DNA of 64,000 nt from DASQUK01 sp963813485 (GTDB lineage Bacteria > Actinomycetota > Acidimicrobiia > Acidimicrobiales > VFJN01). Under the pieces are notes generated by a model. That model did not search any database. It worked only from the letters and a program-made list of their open reading frames with translations, and was not told where the DNA came from. Both the position numbers and the translations under genes were made by a program. Below, piece by piece: positions 17,109 to 28,271 of this stretch (positions within the stretch are counted from its first letter, which is position 1; every line of letters starts with the position of its first letter). The DNA lies in NCBI GenBank assembly GCA_963813485.1, contig CAWEZE010000017.1:1-64000 (forward strand), given 5' to 3'.

Positions 17109-17891
17109 ATGCCCACCGACACCCCGCTCGTCCACGTCGATCGTCGCGACGACGGCGTCGCGCTCGTCACCCTCGACAATCCCAAGGTGAACGCGCTGTC
17201 CCGCGAGCTGCTGCGCCAGCTGGAGGCGGCGGCCGGGGACCTGACCGCCGATCCGCCCGGGGCCGTCGTCGTAACCGGTGGTGACCGCATCTTCGCGGCC
17301 GGCGCCGACATCGCCGAGTTCGGTGGTCCCGAGGAGGCCCGGGCGGTGGGCGGCGGCTTCCGGCGGGCGCTCGACGCCGTCGCGGCCATCCCCCGTTGCG
17401 TGATCGGCGCGATCTCCGGGTTCGCCCTGGGCGGCGGGTGCGAGCTGGCGCTGGCCTGCGACCTGCGGATCGCCTCGGAGCGGGCCAAGCTGGGCCAGCC
17501 CGAGATCCTGCTCGGGATCATCCCCGGCGGCGGCGGCACGCAGCGGCTGGCGCGCCTCGTCGGTCCCGCCAGGGCCAAGGGGCTCGTGCTCACCGGCCGC
17601 CAGGTCGCCGCCGACGAGGCGCTACGGATCGGGCTGGTCGACGAGGTGGTGTCGCCCGACGAGTTGCACCCACGGGCGCTGGGGCTGGCGGCCGAGTTGG
17701 CACGCGGCGCCGTGGTCGCCCAGGGCCTGTCGAAGCGGGCGATCGACCAGGGGCTGGATGGCACGCTGGACGCCGGGCTTGCCCTGGAACAGGACCTGTT
17801 CGCGGAGGTGTTCGCCACCGAGGACGCCCGGATCGGCGTCGCTTCGTTCCTCGAGCATGGCCCCGGCAAGGCCACGTTCGTCAAGCGGTAG
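17109..17891 (+). CDS. enoyl-CoA hydratase/isomerase family protein
   Basis: 260 residues from ATG 17109. Crotonase fold: oxyanion-hole segment FAAGADIAEF, then GFALGGGCELALACD and LGQPEILLGIIPGGGGTQRL with both catalytic glutamates (CEL and PEI). This suggests a true hydratase of fatty-acid beta-oxidation or of a CoA-ester pathway. Acyl-chain specificity cannot be read. It follows meaB by 65 bp, so both may serve acyl-CoA breakdown. Confidence 0.92.
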   Translation: MPTDTPLVHVDRRDDGVALVTLDNPKVNALSRELLRQLEAAAGDLTADPPGAVVVTGGDRIFAAGADIAEFGGPEEARAVGGGFRRALDAVAAIPRCVIGAISGFALGGGCELALACDLRIASERAKLGQPEILLGIIPGGGGTQRLARLVGPARAKGLVLTGRQVAADEALRIGLVDEVVSPDELHPRALGLAAELARGAVVAQGLSKRAIDQGLDGTLDAGLALEQDLFAEVFATEDARIGVASFLEHGPGKATFVKR

Positions 17892-17911
17892 GAGCGGGAG
17901 GCACCGATGGC

Positions 17912-20440
17912 CTAAGCCCAGGCCGCCAATCCGAGCTCGGAGTTGCCGACCAGGTCGGGGTGCCGGGGGACGATGCGGACCGTGAACCCGTAGCGGCCGG
18001 CTCGCTCGCAGTAGAACGAGCCGACATAGCGGGCGTGGTCCTCGTCGGTGGCACCGGCGGGGTGCATCGACGCCGAGGTGCGCTCGGTCAACTCGTCGCC
18101 CTGGCCCACCGGGCCATGGACGAGCTGCACGTCGACGTCGTCCGCCGACAGCGTGCCCAGCGACACCACCGCCTCGACGGTTCGGGATCCGCCGAGTTCG
18201 GCGGCGGCGCCGTCGCCCTCCACCCGGTCGACGTGCACGCCGTGCCACGCCTCGGCGACCCGCTCCTTCCAGGCTGCCAGCAGCCGCGCCCGAGCGAGTC
18301 CGTTGGCGGACAACGTGTTGGCGCGGGCGGCGGTTGGCTCGTACAGGCGCTCGACGTACTCCGCAACCATGCGCGAGGCCGTGACCTTGGGCCCCAGGGA
18401 TGTCAGCGACTTGCGGACCTTCTTGAGCCACCGCCGGGGCACGGGTCCCCCGTAGGTCTCGTAGAACAGCGGCACCACCTGGCGCTCGAGCAGGTCGAAC
18501 AGGGCGCCGGCCTCGAGCTGGTCGCGCCGCTCGATGTCGTCGACATCCTCCGCCGACGAGATGGCCCAGCCGTTCTCGCCATCGAACATCTCGTGCCACC
18601 AACCGTCGAGGATCGACAGGTTGAGCCCGCCGTTGAGCGCCGACTTCATCCCTGACGTGCCGCAGGCCTCCTGCGGCCGCCTCGGGTTGTTCAGCCACAC
18701 GTCCGCCCCCTGGTACAGGGCGCGGGCCACGGCGATGTCGTAGTCGTCCACGAAGACGAAGCGGTGCCGCACCTCCGGGTCGGACGAGAACGCCACGATC
18801 TGGCGGATCATCTCCTTGCCGCCCTCGTCGGCCGGGTGCGCCTTGCCGGCGAACACGAGCTGGATGGGCCGGTCGGGCGACAGCAACAGCGCCTTGAGGC
18901 GGTCGGGCTGCGACAGCAGCAGCGTTGCCCGCTTGTACGTGGCGAAGCGGCGGGCGAACCCGACGGTCAGCACCCGGGGGTCGAGCACCTCGTCGGCCCA
19001 CGCGACGTCCGACCCCGCCAGGCCCCGAGCGCGGGCGCCCTCCCGCAGGCGGCGCCGTGCGAACGCCACCATCCGCTCCCGCCCCTGCTCCCGGGCGCGC
19101 CACAGCTCGTCGTCGGGCATCTCGAAGATCTGGTCCCACGCCGCCGGGCCCGCCTCGTCCCAGTCGGGGAGCACGTGGCGGGTGAAGACGTCCGCCATCT
19201 CCGGCGACACCCACGTGTGCGCGTGCACGCCGTTGGTGATCGAGATGATCGGAGCCTCGTCGGGGGGGATGTCGGGCCAGAGATCGCCGAACATCTTCCG
19301 GCTGACCTCGCCGTGCAGCTGGGCCACGCCGTTCGACCGGCCGGCCAGCCGCAGACCCATCACCGCCATGTTGAAGCGCTCGTCGGGCGCGTCGCCGGGC
19401 CGGTGGCCGAGCGCCATCAGGTCGTCGACCCCCACGCCCACCTCGGCGCACCAGGCGCTGAAGTACTTGTCCATCAGCTCCCGGGGGAACCGGTCGATGC
19501 CCGCGGGAACAGGTGTGTGGGTGGTGAAGATGCAGCCGGCCCTTACCGCCTCGATGGCTTCCTCGTAGCTCAGGCCCTGGTCGGTCACCAGCTGGCGTAT
19601 CCGTTCGAGCCCCAGGAAGCCGGCGTGGCCCTCGTTGGTGTGGAACACCTGCGCCTCGACGCCGACCGCCTGCAGGGCCCGCACCCCACCGACCCCCAGC
19701 AGGATCTCCTGGCGGAGGCGGTGCTCGACGTCGCCGCCGTAGAGCCGGTCGGTAACGGCCCGGACGTCATCCGGGTTGTCGTCGACGTCGGCATCGAGGA
19801 AGTACAGCGGGACCCGGCCGACGTTCGCCTGCCATACCTGTGCCACCAGCGGCACCCCGGCGATGTCGACGCTGATGCGGACATCGGTGCACGGGCGGAG
19901 CGCCATCACGTGGGGGTCGAGCAGCGGATAACGCTCCTGCTGCCAGCCGTCGGCGTCGAGGCTCTGGCGGAAGTAGCCGTGCCGGTAGAGCAGCCCCACG
20001 CCCACCAGCGGCACGCCCAGGTCGCTGGACGACTTGAGGTGGTCGCCCGCCAGGACTCCCAGGCCCCCCGAGTACTGCGGCACGGCCTCGGCGATGCCGA
20101 ACTCGGGGGAGAAGTAGGCGACCAGCTGCAATGGGCTCTCGCCTCGCGACTGGAACCAGCGCTCGCCGTCGAGGTAGCGCTGCAGCTCGTCACGCACCTC
20201 GCCCAGGAAGCGCCTGAAGCCGGCGTCGTGGGCCAGCGCATCCAGCCGCTCGCGGTCCACCAACCCCAGCATGCGCACCGGGTCGTGGACGCTGGCGTCC
20301 CACTGGTGGGGATCGACCCAGCGGAACAGGTCGCGGGTCTGGTCGTCCCATGACCAGCGCAGGTTGAATGCCAGCTCCTCGAGGGCGGCCAGCTCGGGGG
20401 GGAGCGACGGGCGGACCGTGAAGCTGCGCAGGGCCTTCAT
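17912..20440 (-). CDS. glgP: alpha-glucan (glycogen/maltodextrin) phosphorylase
   Basis: 842 residues. Cleaves alpha-1,4-glucan with phosphate to release glucose-1-phosphate. The N-terminal DUF3417-type segment (ELAFNLRWSWDDQTRDLF) identifies the short-chain phosphorylase subfamily common in actinobacteria. YSGGLGVLAGDHLKS, FHTNEGHAGF and FAGKAHPAD are family blocks, and the PLP lysine lies in GTSGMKSALNGG. Convergent with the hydratase gene (20 bp between stops). It closes the GlgE glycogen cycle. Confidence 0.95.
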   Translation of the reverse strand: MKALRSFTVRPSLPPELAALEELAFNLRWSWDDQTRDLFRWVDPHQWDASVHDPVRMLGLVDRERLDALAHDAGFRRFLGEVRDELQRYLDGERWFQSRGESPLQLVAYFSPEFGIAEAVPQYSGGLGVLAGDHLKSSSDLGVPLVGVGLLYRHGYFRQSLDADGWQQERYPLLDPHVMALRPCTDVRISVDIAGVPLVAQVWQANVGRVPLYFLDADVDDNPDDVRAVTDRLYGGDVEHRLRQEILLGVGGVRALQAVGVEAQVFHTNEGHAGFLGLERIRQLVTDQGLSYEEAIEAVRAGCIFTTHTPVPAGIDRFPRELMDKYFSAWCAEVGVGVDDLMALGHRPGDAPDERFNMAVMGLRLAGRSNGVAQLHGEVSRKMFGDLWPDIPPDEAPIISITNGVHAHTWVSPEMADVFTRHVLPDWDEAGPAAWDQIFEMPDDELWRAREQGRERMVAFARRRLREGARARGLAGSDVAWADEVLDPRVLTVGFARRFATYKRATLLLSQPDRLKALLLSPDRPIQLVFAGKAHPADEGGKEMIRQIVAFSSDPEVRHRFVFVDDYDIAVARALYQGADVWLNNPRRPQEACGTSGMKSALNGGLNLSILDGWWHEMFDGENGWAISSAEDVDDIERRDQLEAGALFDLLERQVVPLFYETYGGPVPRRWLKKVRKSLTSLGPKVTASRMVAEYVERLYEPTAARANTLSANGLARARLLAAWKERVAEAWHGVHVDRVEGDGAAAELGGSRTVEAVVSLGTLSADDVDVQLVHGPVGQGDELTERTSASMHPAGATDEDHARYVGSFYCERAGRYGFTVRIVPRHPDLVGNSELGLAAWA

Positions 20441-20468
20441 CGAGGCGCACCGTAGCGGGCCTACCCGG

Positions 20469-21695
20469 TCATTCGGATACCCCGGGGTCGCCCAGTGCCA
20501 CCTTGCCGGCGTAGGCCAGCGTCGCCTCGGGGGTGAGGGGATGGAAGGTGCCGGCCCGCACGTCGCGGTAGGCGCGCTCCAGCTTTGCGCTGCGGAAATA
20601 GGCCCGCCCGCCGAGCACGTCCATGGCGAGGTCCACCACGGTGATCGCGTCGGTCACGGCCTGTCGCTTGGCCACCATCACCGTCGCCAGGGTCGGCGGG
20701 TCGACGGCGTAGTCGTCGCCGAGCTCGTCGAGCGCGCCCAGCAGCGCCCACCAGGCGACGCGCAGCGTGGCGTCCATCAGCCCGACCTGGCGGTGCACTC
20801 GGGGCAGCTGGGCCAGCGGGTTGGGGCCCCTCGACGTCGCCGTGGACTTGGCGACCGCCGCGTCCCGGGCGCCCATCGCGATCCCCAGGTAGGTGGCGCC
20901 CACGACCGGAGCGAAGTGGACGGCGGCCGCCGCCAGCGGCACGCCGAACTCGCCCCAGGGGCGCCGACCCATCACCCTGTCGGCGGGGACGAACACGTCC
21001 TCCAGCATCAGGTCGTGGCTGGCCGTGCCCCGCATGCCGAGCGTGTCCCACGTCTCGTCCAGTCGTACACCCTCGGCGGCGAGCGGCACGGCGAAGTGGA
21101 TCACCTCGGCGCCTTCGCCGGGCTCGCCCACCACCGCCGTGGTGGCGACGACCGTCGCTCCCGGGGACTGGCTGCAGAAGCCCTTGCGGCCGCTGACCAG
21201 GAAGCCGTCGGGCCTCCCGCCGTCGCCGTCCCCGTCGACGGGGACCGCCGTCGTGTTCGGCCACAGCCAGTCAGACCCGCCACTCGTGGCGATGACCATT
21301 CCCTCTTCGGCCACCCGGCGGAGCACGGCCTCGGCGTCGGCCGCGCCCTTGCGGCGGCGGAAACCCTGCATGAGCGTGAGGTACAGGTGCATCGCCACCG
21401 CCAGCGCCGTCGCCCCGTCGTGGCGGGCGAGCTCGGCCTGCGCATAGCAGACCTGGCGGATCGAGGCGCCGAGGCCGCCGAGCTCCTCGGGCACCGCGAG
21501 CCGCAGGTAGCCGTTGGCCCGCATGGCGTCGTAGGCCTCGCTGACGAACGTGGCGTCGCGGTCGTGCTCGTCGGCGTGTGCCGCAGCGACCGCACCGACC
21601 TCGGCCGCCAGCGACACGAACCGATCGTCGCCGGGCCGCGCTGGTGTGGGGTATGTGGCAGCAGGGGCGCGTGTCGCCGGTTGGGTCATGCTCAT
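20469..21695 (-). CDS. acyl-CoA dehydrogenase family protein
   Basis: 408 residues. N-terminal helical domain (EELGGLGASIRQVCYAQAELARHD), middle beta-domain with KGFCSQSPGA and WDTLGMRGTASHD, and a C-terminal four-helix domain. The usual catalytic glutamate is not obvious, so it may instead be one of the related flavin-dependent oxygenases. Divergent from an HxlR-type regulator gene, with palindromes between them. Confidence 0.8.
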   Translation of the reverse strand: MSMTQPATRAPAATYPTPARPGDDRFVSLAAEVGAVAAAHADEHDRDATFVSEAYDAMRANGYLRLAVPEELGGLGASIRQVCYAQAELARHDGATALAVAMHLYLTLMQGFRRRKGAADAEAVLRRVAEEGMVIATSGGSDWLWPNTTAVPVDGDGDGGRPDGFLVSGRKGFCSQSPGATVVATTAVVGEPGEGAEVIHFAVPLAAEGVRLDETWDTLGMRGTASHDLMLEDVFVPADRVMGRRPWGEFGVPLAAAAVHFAPVVGATYLGIAMGARDAAVAKSTATSRGPNPLAQLPRVHRQVGLMDATLRVAWWALLGALDELGDDYAVDPPTLATVMVAKRQAVTDAITVVDLAMDVLGGRAYFRSAKLERAYRDVRAGTFHPLTPEATLAYAGKVALGDPGVSE

Positions 21696-21723
21696 GGATC
21701 CCGCCTTTCATCCGTTTCGAGGA

Positions 21724-21766
21724 CCGTACGACGTACCGTCGCGTACGGGTAGTTCAAGAACTGAAC
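21724..21766. promoter_or_regulatory. two palindromic operator candidates between divergent genes
   Basis: In the 101-bp gap between the acyl-CoA dehydrogenase and HxlR-type genes. First: CCGTACG (21724-21730) / CGTACGG (21742-21748), perfect 7-bp arms with an 11-bp spacer. Second: GTTCA-AGAAC-TGAAC (21752-21766). HxlR proteins bind such dyads in divergent promoters, so these are likely autoregulatory and target sites. Confidence 0.5.
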
Positions 21767-21796
21767 CGCCAGCCATGCTCGTGGGAGACTGGCGGC

Positions 21797-22457
21797 GTGC
21801 GGACATATGCCCAGTACTGCCCCATCGTCCGGGCGGTCGAGGTGCTCGGCGAGCGGTGGACCCTGTTGATCGTGCGAGAGATGCTCAACGGCGTCGGGCG
21901 GTTCAACGAGCTGTCCCGGGGGCTGCCCGGCCTGTCGCGGGCGCTGCTCTCCCGTCGCCTGCGCCAGTTGATCGCGGCCGGTCTCGTGCGCGCGCACCGA
22001 CGACGGCTACGAGCTCACGCAGGCAGGCGAGGACCTGCGGCCGCTCGTCTTCGGCCTGGCGGAATGGGGTGCGCGGTACGCCTTCGGCGACCCTCGACCC
22101 GAGGAGCTCGACCCCGAGGTGCTCATGTGGTGGCTCCACGGGCGGATCGACGCCAGCGAGGTCGACCGGCGGGCGGTGATCCAGATCGAGGTCGCGGATC
22201 GCGGCCGGCGCTTCTGGCTCGTCGTGGAACCCGGGGACGTATCGGTCTGCTACGCCGATCCGGGCTTCGAGGTCGACGCGCTGCTGCGGTCGGACCTGGC
22301 GACGCTCTACCGGATGTGGGAGGGCGAGGTCGAGCTGCTCGACGCCGTGAAGGCCGGCTCGATCGAGCTGACCGGTCCCCGCTGGATCACCCGCGGCCTG
22401 CCCCGCTGGCTCCAGCTCAGCCCGGTCGCCCCGTACGTGCGCGCCGCCCGGGCGTGA
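21797..22457 (+). pseudogene. HxlR-type regulator with C-terminal SCP2-like domain, one frameshift
   Basis: Reads as an HxlR winged helix from the GTG at 21797 (YCPIVRAVEVLGERWTLLIVRE; FNELSRGLPGLSRALLSRRL). The frame then shifts at about 21995, where removing one C restores LVRATDDGYELTQAGEDL. It continues LAEWGARYAFGDPRPEELD and ends in a ~100-residue SCP2-like segment (LTGPRWITRGLPRWLQ). HxlR-SCP2 fusions occur in actinobacteria. Intended length about 219 residues. A one-base insertion is more likely an assembly error than decay, since both sides are well conserved. Likely regulates the divergent dehydrogenase. Confidence 0.75.
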
Positions 22458-22471
22458 TCCGCTCACGTACT

Positions 22472-22509
22472 TTGAAGATTTTCGGGGCCTGTGGCCCCGA
22501 AAATTTCAA
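22472..22509. terminator. strong hairpin between HxlR-type gene and glgE
   Basis: Arms ATTTTCGGGGCC (22478-22489) and GGCCCCGAAAAT (22493-22504) enclose a TGT loop. After a bulged G the stem extends with TTGAA/TTCAA. The A/T-rich base of the stem on both sides would serve as an intrinsic terminator in either direction, or as a leader structure for glgE 49 bases downstream. Confidence 0.6.
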
Positions 22510-22557
22510 GGACTGGAGGCGGAACGGCGTCCCGGCCCGTCTGCCTACGCTGGGTAG

Positions 22558-24579
<2,022 letters not shown>

Positions 24580-24607
24580 CCACCGTGAGCCAAGAGGACG
24601 TGCCTAC

Positions 24608-24737
24608 CGCTCGGCTAAGGAGCCGAGCGGATTGGGCGGTTCGCGAGCCTACGCGTGGAATTTGGCGGTCGACGGCCAGCTCCACCGCTCGGCTCCCCGG
24701 GAACACTGACCACCGTGAGCCAAGAGGACGTGCCTAC
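24608..24737. repeat. 130-bp tandem repeat, unit 2
   Basis: 130 bp, directly adjoining unit 1 and about 98% identical. It lies after the glgE stop and before the convergent STAND/BTAD regulator gene, which ends at 24746. A degenerate start of a third unit, CGCCCAGCTAAGCG, follows at once. The near identity points to a recent duplication, probably between CGCTCGG microhomologies. Confidence 0.9.
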
Positions 24738-24745
24738 TCGCCCAG

Positions 24746-27700
24746 CTAAGCGCCGCGCACTCGGCGCGCCAGCCGGCGGACCTCGTCGGAGGGCTCGACA
24801 CCCAGTTCCGCCAGGGCCGACTCGCAGCGCTCGAGCGCTCGACGGGCTGCGACCCGATCCGACCGAGCCAGCGCCGCGGCGACGAGCACGGCGTAAGCGT
24901 CCTCCGCCCAGGGGTCGGCGCTTATCGCGCAACGCGCCACCGCCTCGGCCCGGTCGACGTCGCCTATGCCGACGAGCAGCTGGCCGGCCCTGGTCGCGGC
25001 CGTGACGAACTGGCGGCGGTAGTTGTCGCGGTCGAACGCCAGCCACTCGGCCTCGGGTACGTCGGCGAAGAGGTCGCCGCGGTAGAGCTTCACAGCGGCG
25101 AACAGGTGGTCGAGGGCGACCGAGGGCGTCCCCTCGGCCTCGGCGTTGCGGGCCGCCAACACGTGCTCCTCGAACTCGTCGACGTCGATCTGCAGGGCCC
25201 CGCCGGTCACCAGGCGGACGTCCTGACCGTCGATGCGGACCGTGTAGGCCGGCTCGCCCGGTCCCCGGTCGGGCTCCAGCAGGCGCAGCAGGTACGTCAG
25301 CGTGACCCGCAGGTTGTTGGCGCCAGACCGCTCGTCGAGGTCGGGCCAGAGGGAAGCAATGATGGCCCTGCGGGTCGCCTTGCGGTGCAGGACGAGGAAC
25401 GCGAGCAATTCGCGGACCCGTTCCCGGCGTAGATCACCTCCGGTGACGTCCTCGCCCCCGTGCCGCATCGCCAACGGGCCGAGGACCGCCAGGTCCACGG
25501 CCTGCGGCGGCGGGGCGGGCACCGCCGCCAGCAGTGCTCGGGCCGCTGTCGCCCTGGGGGTGCGATGGCGGGCGAGGTCCCGGGCCGCACGCCGCCCGGG
25601 CGGGCCGAGGGCATCGAGCAAGGTCAGGGCCTCGGGCCTCCCCACCCGATGGAGAGCCACCGCCAGCTCGGCCGCCAATCGGTGGTGCAGCAACGAACGG
25701 ATCACGTCCGGCGACAGGTGGCTCGAACTGGTGGAGGTGCTGCGTGCCGCCACCCTCCCGGACGGCGACGACCGCCGCCGCCAGCGAGCGGGCCGTCGCC
25801 AGGTAGCCCTTCAGCTGCATGCCGTCCCAATGGGATCGGGTATCCGGGGCGAGCACATACGTGAGCGACAGCGCGTGCCGCCACGGCCGGCGGTCGGAGC
25901 CCCATTCCAGGCCGCTCGTCCTGGCCCTCTCGGCCAAGATGCCGCTCGCGGCGGCCTCCTCGCCTTCTGCGAGCGCCAATGCGGCCCGGGCGATCGCCAG
26001 GACCACCGCAGGGGAGCCGACGCGGGGCGCCTGCGCCTCCGCCTCGTCGAGGTACGGCCGGGCGGCCTCGACGTCGCCGACGAACGCCAGCGCCAAGCTC
26101 GCGTTCGCGAGGCTGAGCATGATGTTCTGGGCTTGCCCGGCCGCCTGCACCCCGCGGAGCAGCTCGGGCAGGGCGGCGATCGCGTCGTCCACCCGGCCGA
26201 GGCACCACCACGCCGCGACGCGGAGCGCGTCGGTCGTCCGCTGGAATGCCACGTCGGGCACCCTGCCCACACCGTCGAGCACCTCGAGCGCCCGCTCGGC
26301 ATCGCCCGTACCGAGCAGCACTGCCGCCTCCAGCCACTGGGCCACCGCCCGCCAGGTGTCGTCGAGCACGGCGGGGTCGAGCATCGCCAGCTCGCGGAGC
26401 ACGGTGGCGTCGTCGCCCGCCACGTCGGCAGCGACGGCCCGGCCCAGCGCAGCCAACGCCCGGGCGAGGGGATGCCCGGCCTCCGCCAGTTCGGCGATCC
26501 GGGGCGCGATCTCCGCCAGCAGGGCCATGTCCTGGTGCCACCACGCCACGCGGCCGAGCAATGCCAAGGCGTTGATCTCACAGTCGACGTCGCCCGCTTC
26601 GTGGGCGGACCGGGCGGCGTCCCGCAGCAGTTCGGCGGCGTTGGCCGGCGACGCCACCGCCGCTCGCAGCCCCACGGCCAGTTGCGCAGCGGGTGTGGCG
26701 CGCGCCGCCGGCGGGAGGTCGGCCAGCCACCGGTCGAGTTGCCGAGCCGTCGGCCGCTCACCGCTCAGGCATGCGGCGCGGAGGACGCCGGTGGCGGCGT
26801 CCCACTCCCCGGCTTCGGCCGCCAGGCTGTAGGCGTCGTCGAAATGCCCGCGCGCGGCGAGATGGGCGGCGGCCCGCCGGCGGATCACCAGGCGGTCGGC
26901 GGCCGGAAGCGCCAGCCGCCCGGTGGATCGCCACAGCGGATGGGGCGCCCGCCAGCCGTCGCTGCCGCGCGCCACCAGGGGGACGCCGTCGAGCGCCTCG
27001 GCGACGACCACTGGGCGTTCGAGCACGTCGGTCGCCAGGGCATCGTCGGCGCCCCCGAGGTCGGAGACGACGGCCAGGACGTGCCGGCGTTCCGCTCCGA
27101 GCGGCTCGAGCACCTCCTCCCAGACGTAATCCCCGGCTCGCTGGCCGTCGACGCTGGCCGCCAGTTCGGCCATCGCCGCCCAGCCCCCGGTGCCGGCCAG
27201 GCGGCCGCCGTCGACCCCCCGGGTGGCGGCGAAGGCCTCGAGCTCCTCGTCGGTAAACCGCAGGTCGTCCTCTGACAACTCGAGCAGAGCACCGTGCGTG
27301 GTCCATCGGGCAAGGGGGATCGGCGGAGCGGTCCGGCCGGCGAACAGCAGGTGCCCGTTGGCCGGGAGTGCGTCGGCCAGGGCCGCCAGCCAGGCGGCGC
27401 CCGGAGAGGCGGAAGGCACCGCGTGCACGTCGTCGAAGACGAGGCACACTGGCGTCGGCGCCCGTCGCCACATGGCGTCGGCGACGGCGCCCGCGTCCAC
27501 GGTCGGGTTCGGCGTCCTCGGCGGCGCGGGAGCTCGGGCCGCGCGTCGGATGATGCGGTGCTGTCCGCTCCTGGCGCGGCGATCGACGAACGGCGCGCGA
27601 GGGCGGCGGCCACGTCACGGGCCAGCGTGTCGCCGTCCGCGTCGGCGGGCTCGACGCCGAGCCAGATGTCGTCGCCACGGGGCGCCAGGCGGTTCTCGGC

Positions 27701-27859
27701 GATCGCCTGGGCCATGAGCGTGGTCTTGCCGAGCCCCGGTCCCCCGACCACCGCCGTGACCCGGTGGTCCCAGCGTCGGAGCAGAGCCCGCAGCAAACGA
27801 GGCCGGATCAGCGTGCCGGGCCGAGGCTCGGGAGGCTCGAACCGGAACGAGCGAGGCAT
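24746..27859 (-). pseudogene. STAND-TPR-winged helix-BTAD transcriptional regulator, two compensating frameshifts
   Basis: About 1037 residues if read through. The start is MPRSFRFEPPEPRPGT, with P-loop GGPGLGKT at 39-46. The frame then breaks near 27520-27570 (net one base missing) and continues PVCLVFDDVHAVP through TPR-like helices. It breaks again at 25753-25755, where one extra base lies in a C-run, and resumes in frame. The last part is an OmpR-like winged helix (HRKATRRAIIASLWPD) plus a BTAD domain (AEWLAFDRDNYRRQFV). This is a SARP/AfsR kind of regulator with domains in reversed order. Its position beside glgE suggests control of glucan genes. Probable sequence errors. Confidence 0.75.
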
Positions 27860-28117
27860 GTCGCCCCTACGGTACGCGACTGGCGTGAGCTGGGCGTTGC
27901 CGACCGGGTGTTGCCCGCTTCGACGTCGTTAATGCCACCCGGTGACACTGCCCCCCAGCCCCCGCCACCCCGGCGCGGGGCGGTGGGCTGGGTCGGCGGC
28001 GGGCGGCGACCTCCCACCCCACAGGTGGGGCGCCCGCCCGGCGGTTGCCGGTCCCGACATCGAGTCGCCCGGCGGCGGCGTCTCCCCTGCCACCGCCGGG
28101 TAGCGACATCGACCCCG

Positions 28118-28165
28118 GTTCTGTCAGACCTCAGGCCCCAGATTGCGCCTGAGGTCTGACAGAAC
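28118..28165. promoter_or_regulatory. perfect 19-bp inverted repeat in a 412-bp intergenic region
   Basis: Arms GTTCTGTCAGACCTCAGGC (28118-28136) and GCCTGAGGTCTGACAGAAC (28147-28165) surround a 10-nt loop. It lies between the divergent STAND/BTAD regulator and sulfatase genes, about 107 bp before the sulfatase start. The rest of 27860-28271 is a low-complexity C/G-rich tract with no plausible gene. The perfect stem could be an operator, an attenuator or the remnant of a mobile palindrome. Confidence 0.65.
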
Positions 28166-28271
28166 GGCAAGGGGTCAGGCGGCGGCGGCCGCCCCGCTGG
28201 TCAAGTGTACGAAACAGCATCCGCCGCGGGTCAGGTGGCGGGAACCACCACTCACGCGGCAGCTTTGTCGC

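Noticed and set aside
18764..20353. 529-codon open frame opposite glgP
   Set aside because: Val/His/Gly/Ala-rich shadow of the phosphorylase.
21708..21725. Sixth TCATCC-type palindrome upstream of the HxlR-type gene
   Set aside because: The right arm reads GAGGAC; only one half fits, so it is likely chance.
27860..28117. C/G-rich tract as a small gene
   Set aside because: All frames give Pro/Gly/Arg low-complexity sequence; no start with a ribosome site.
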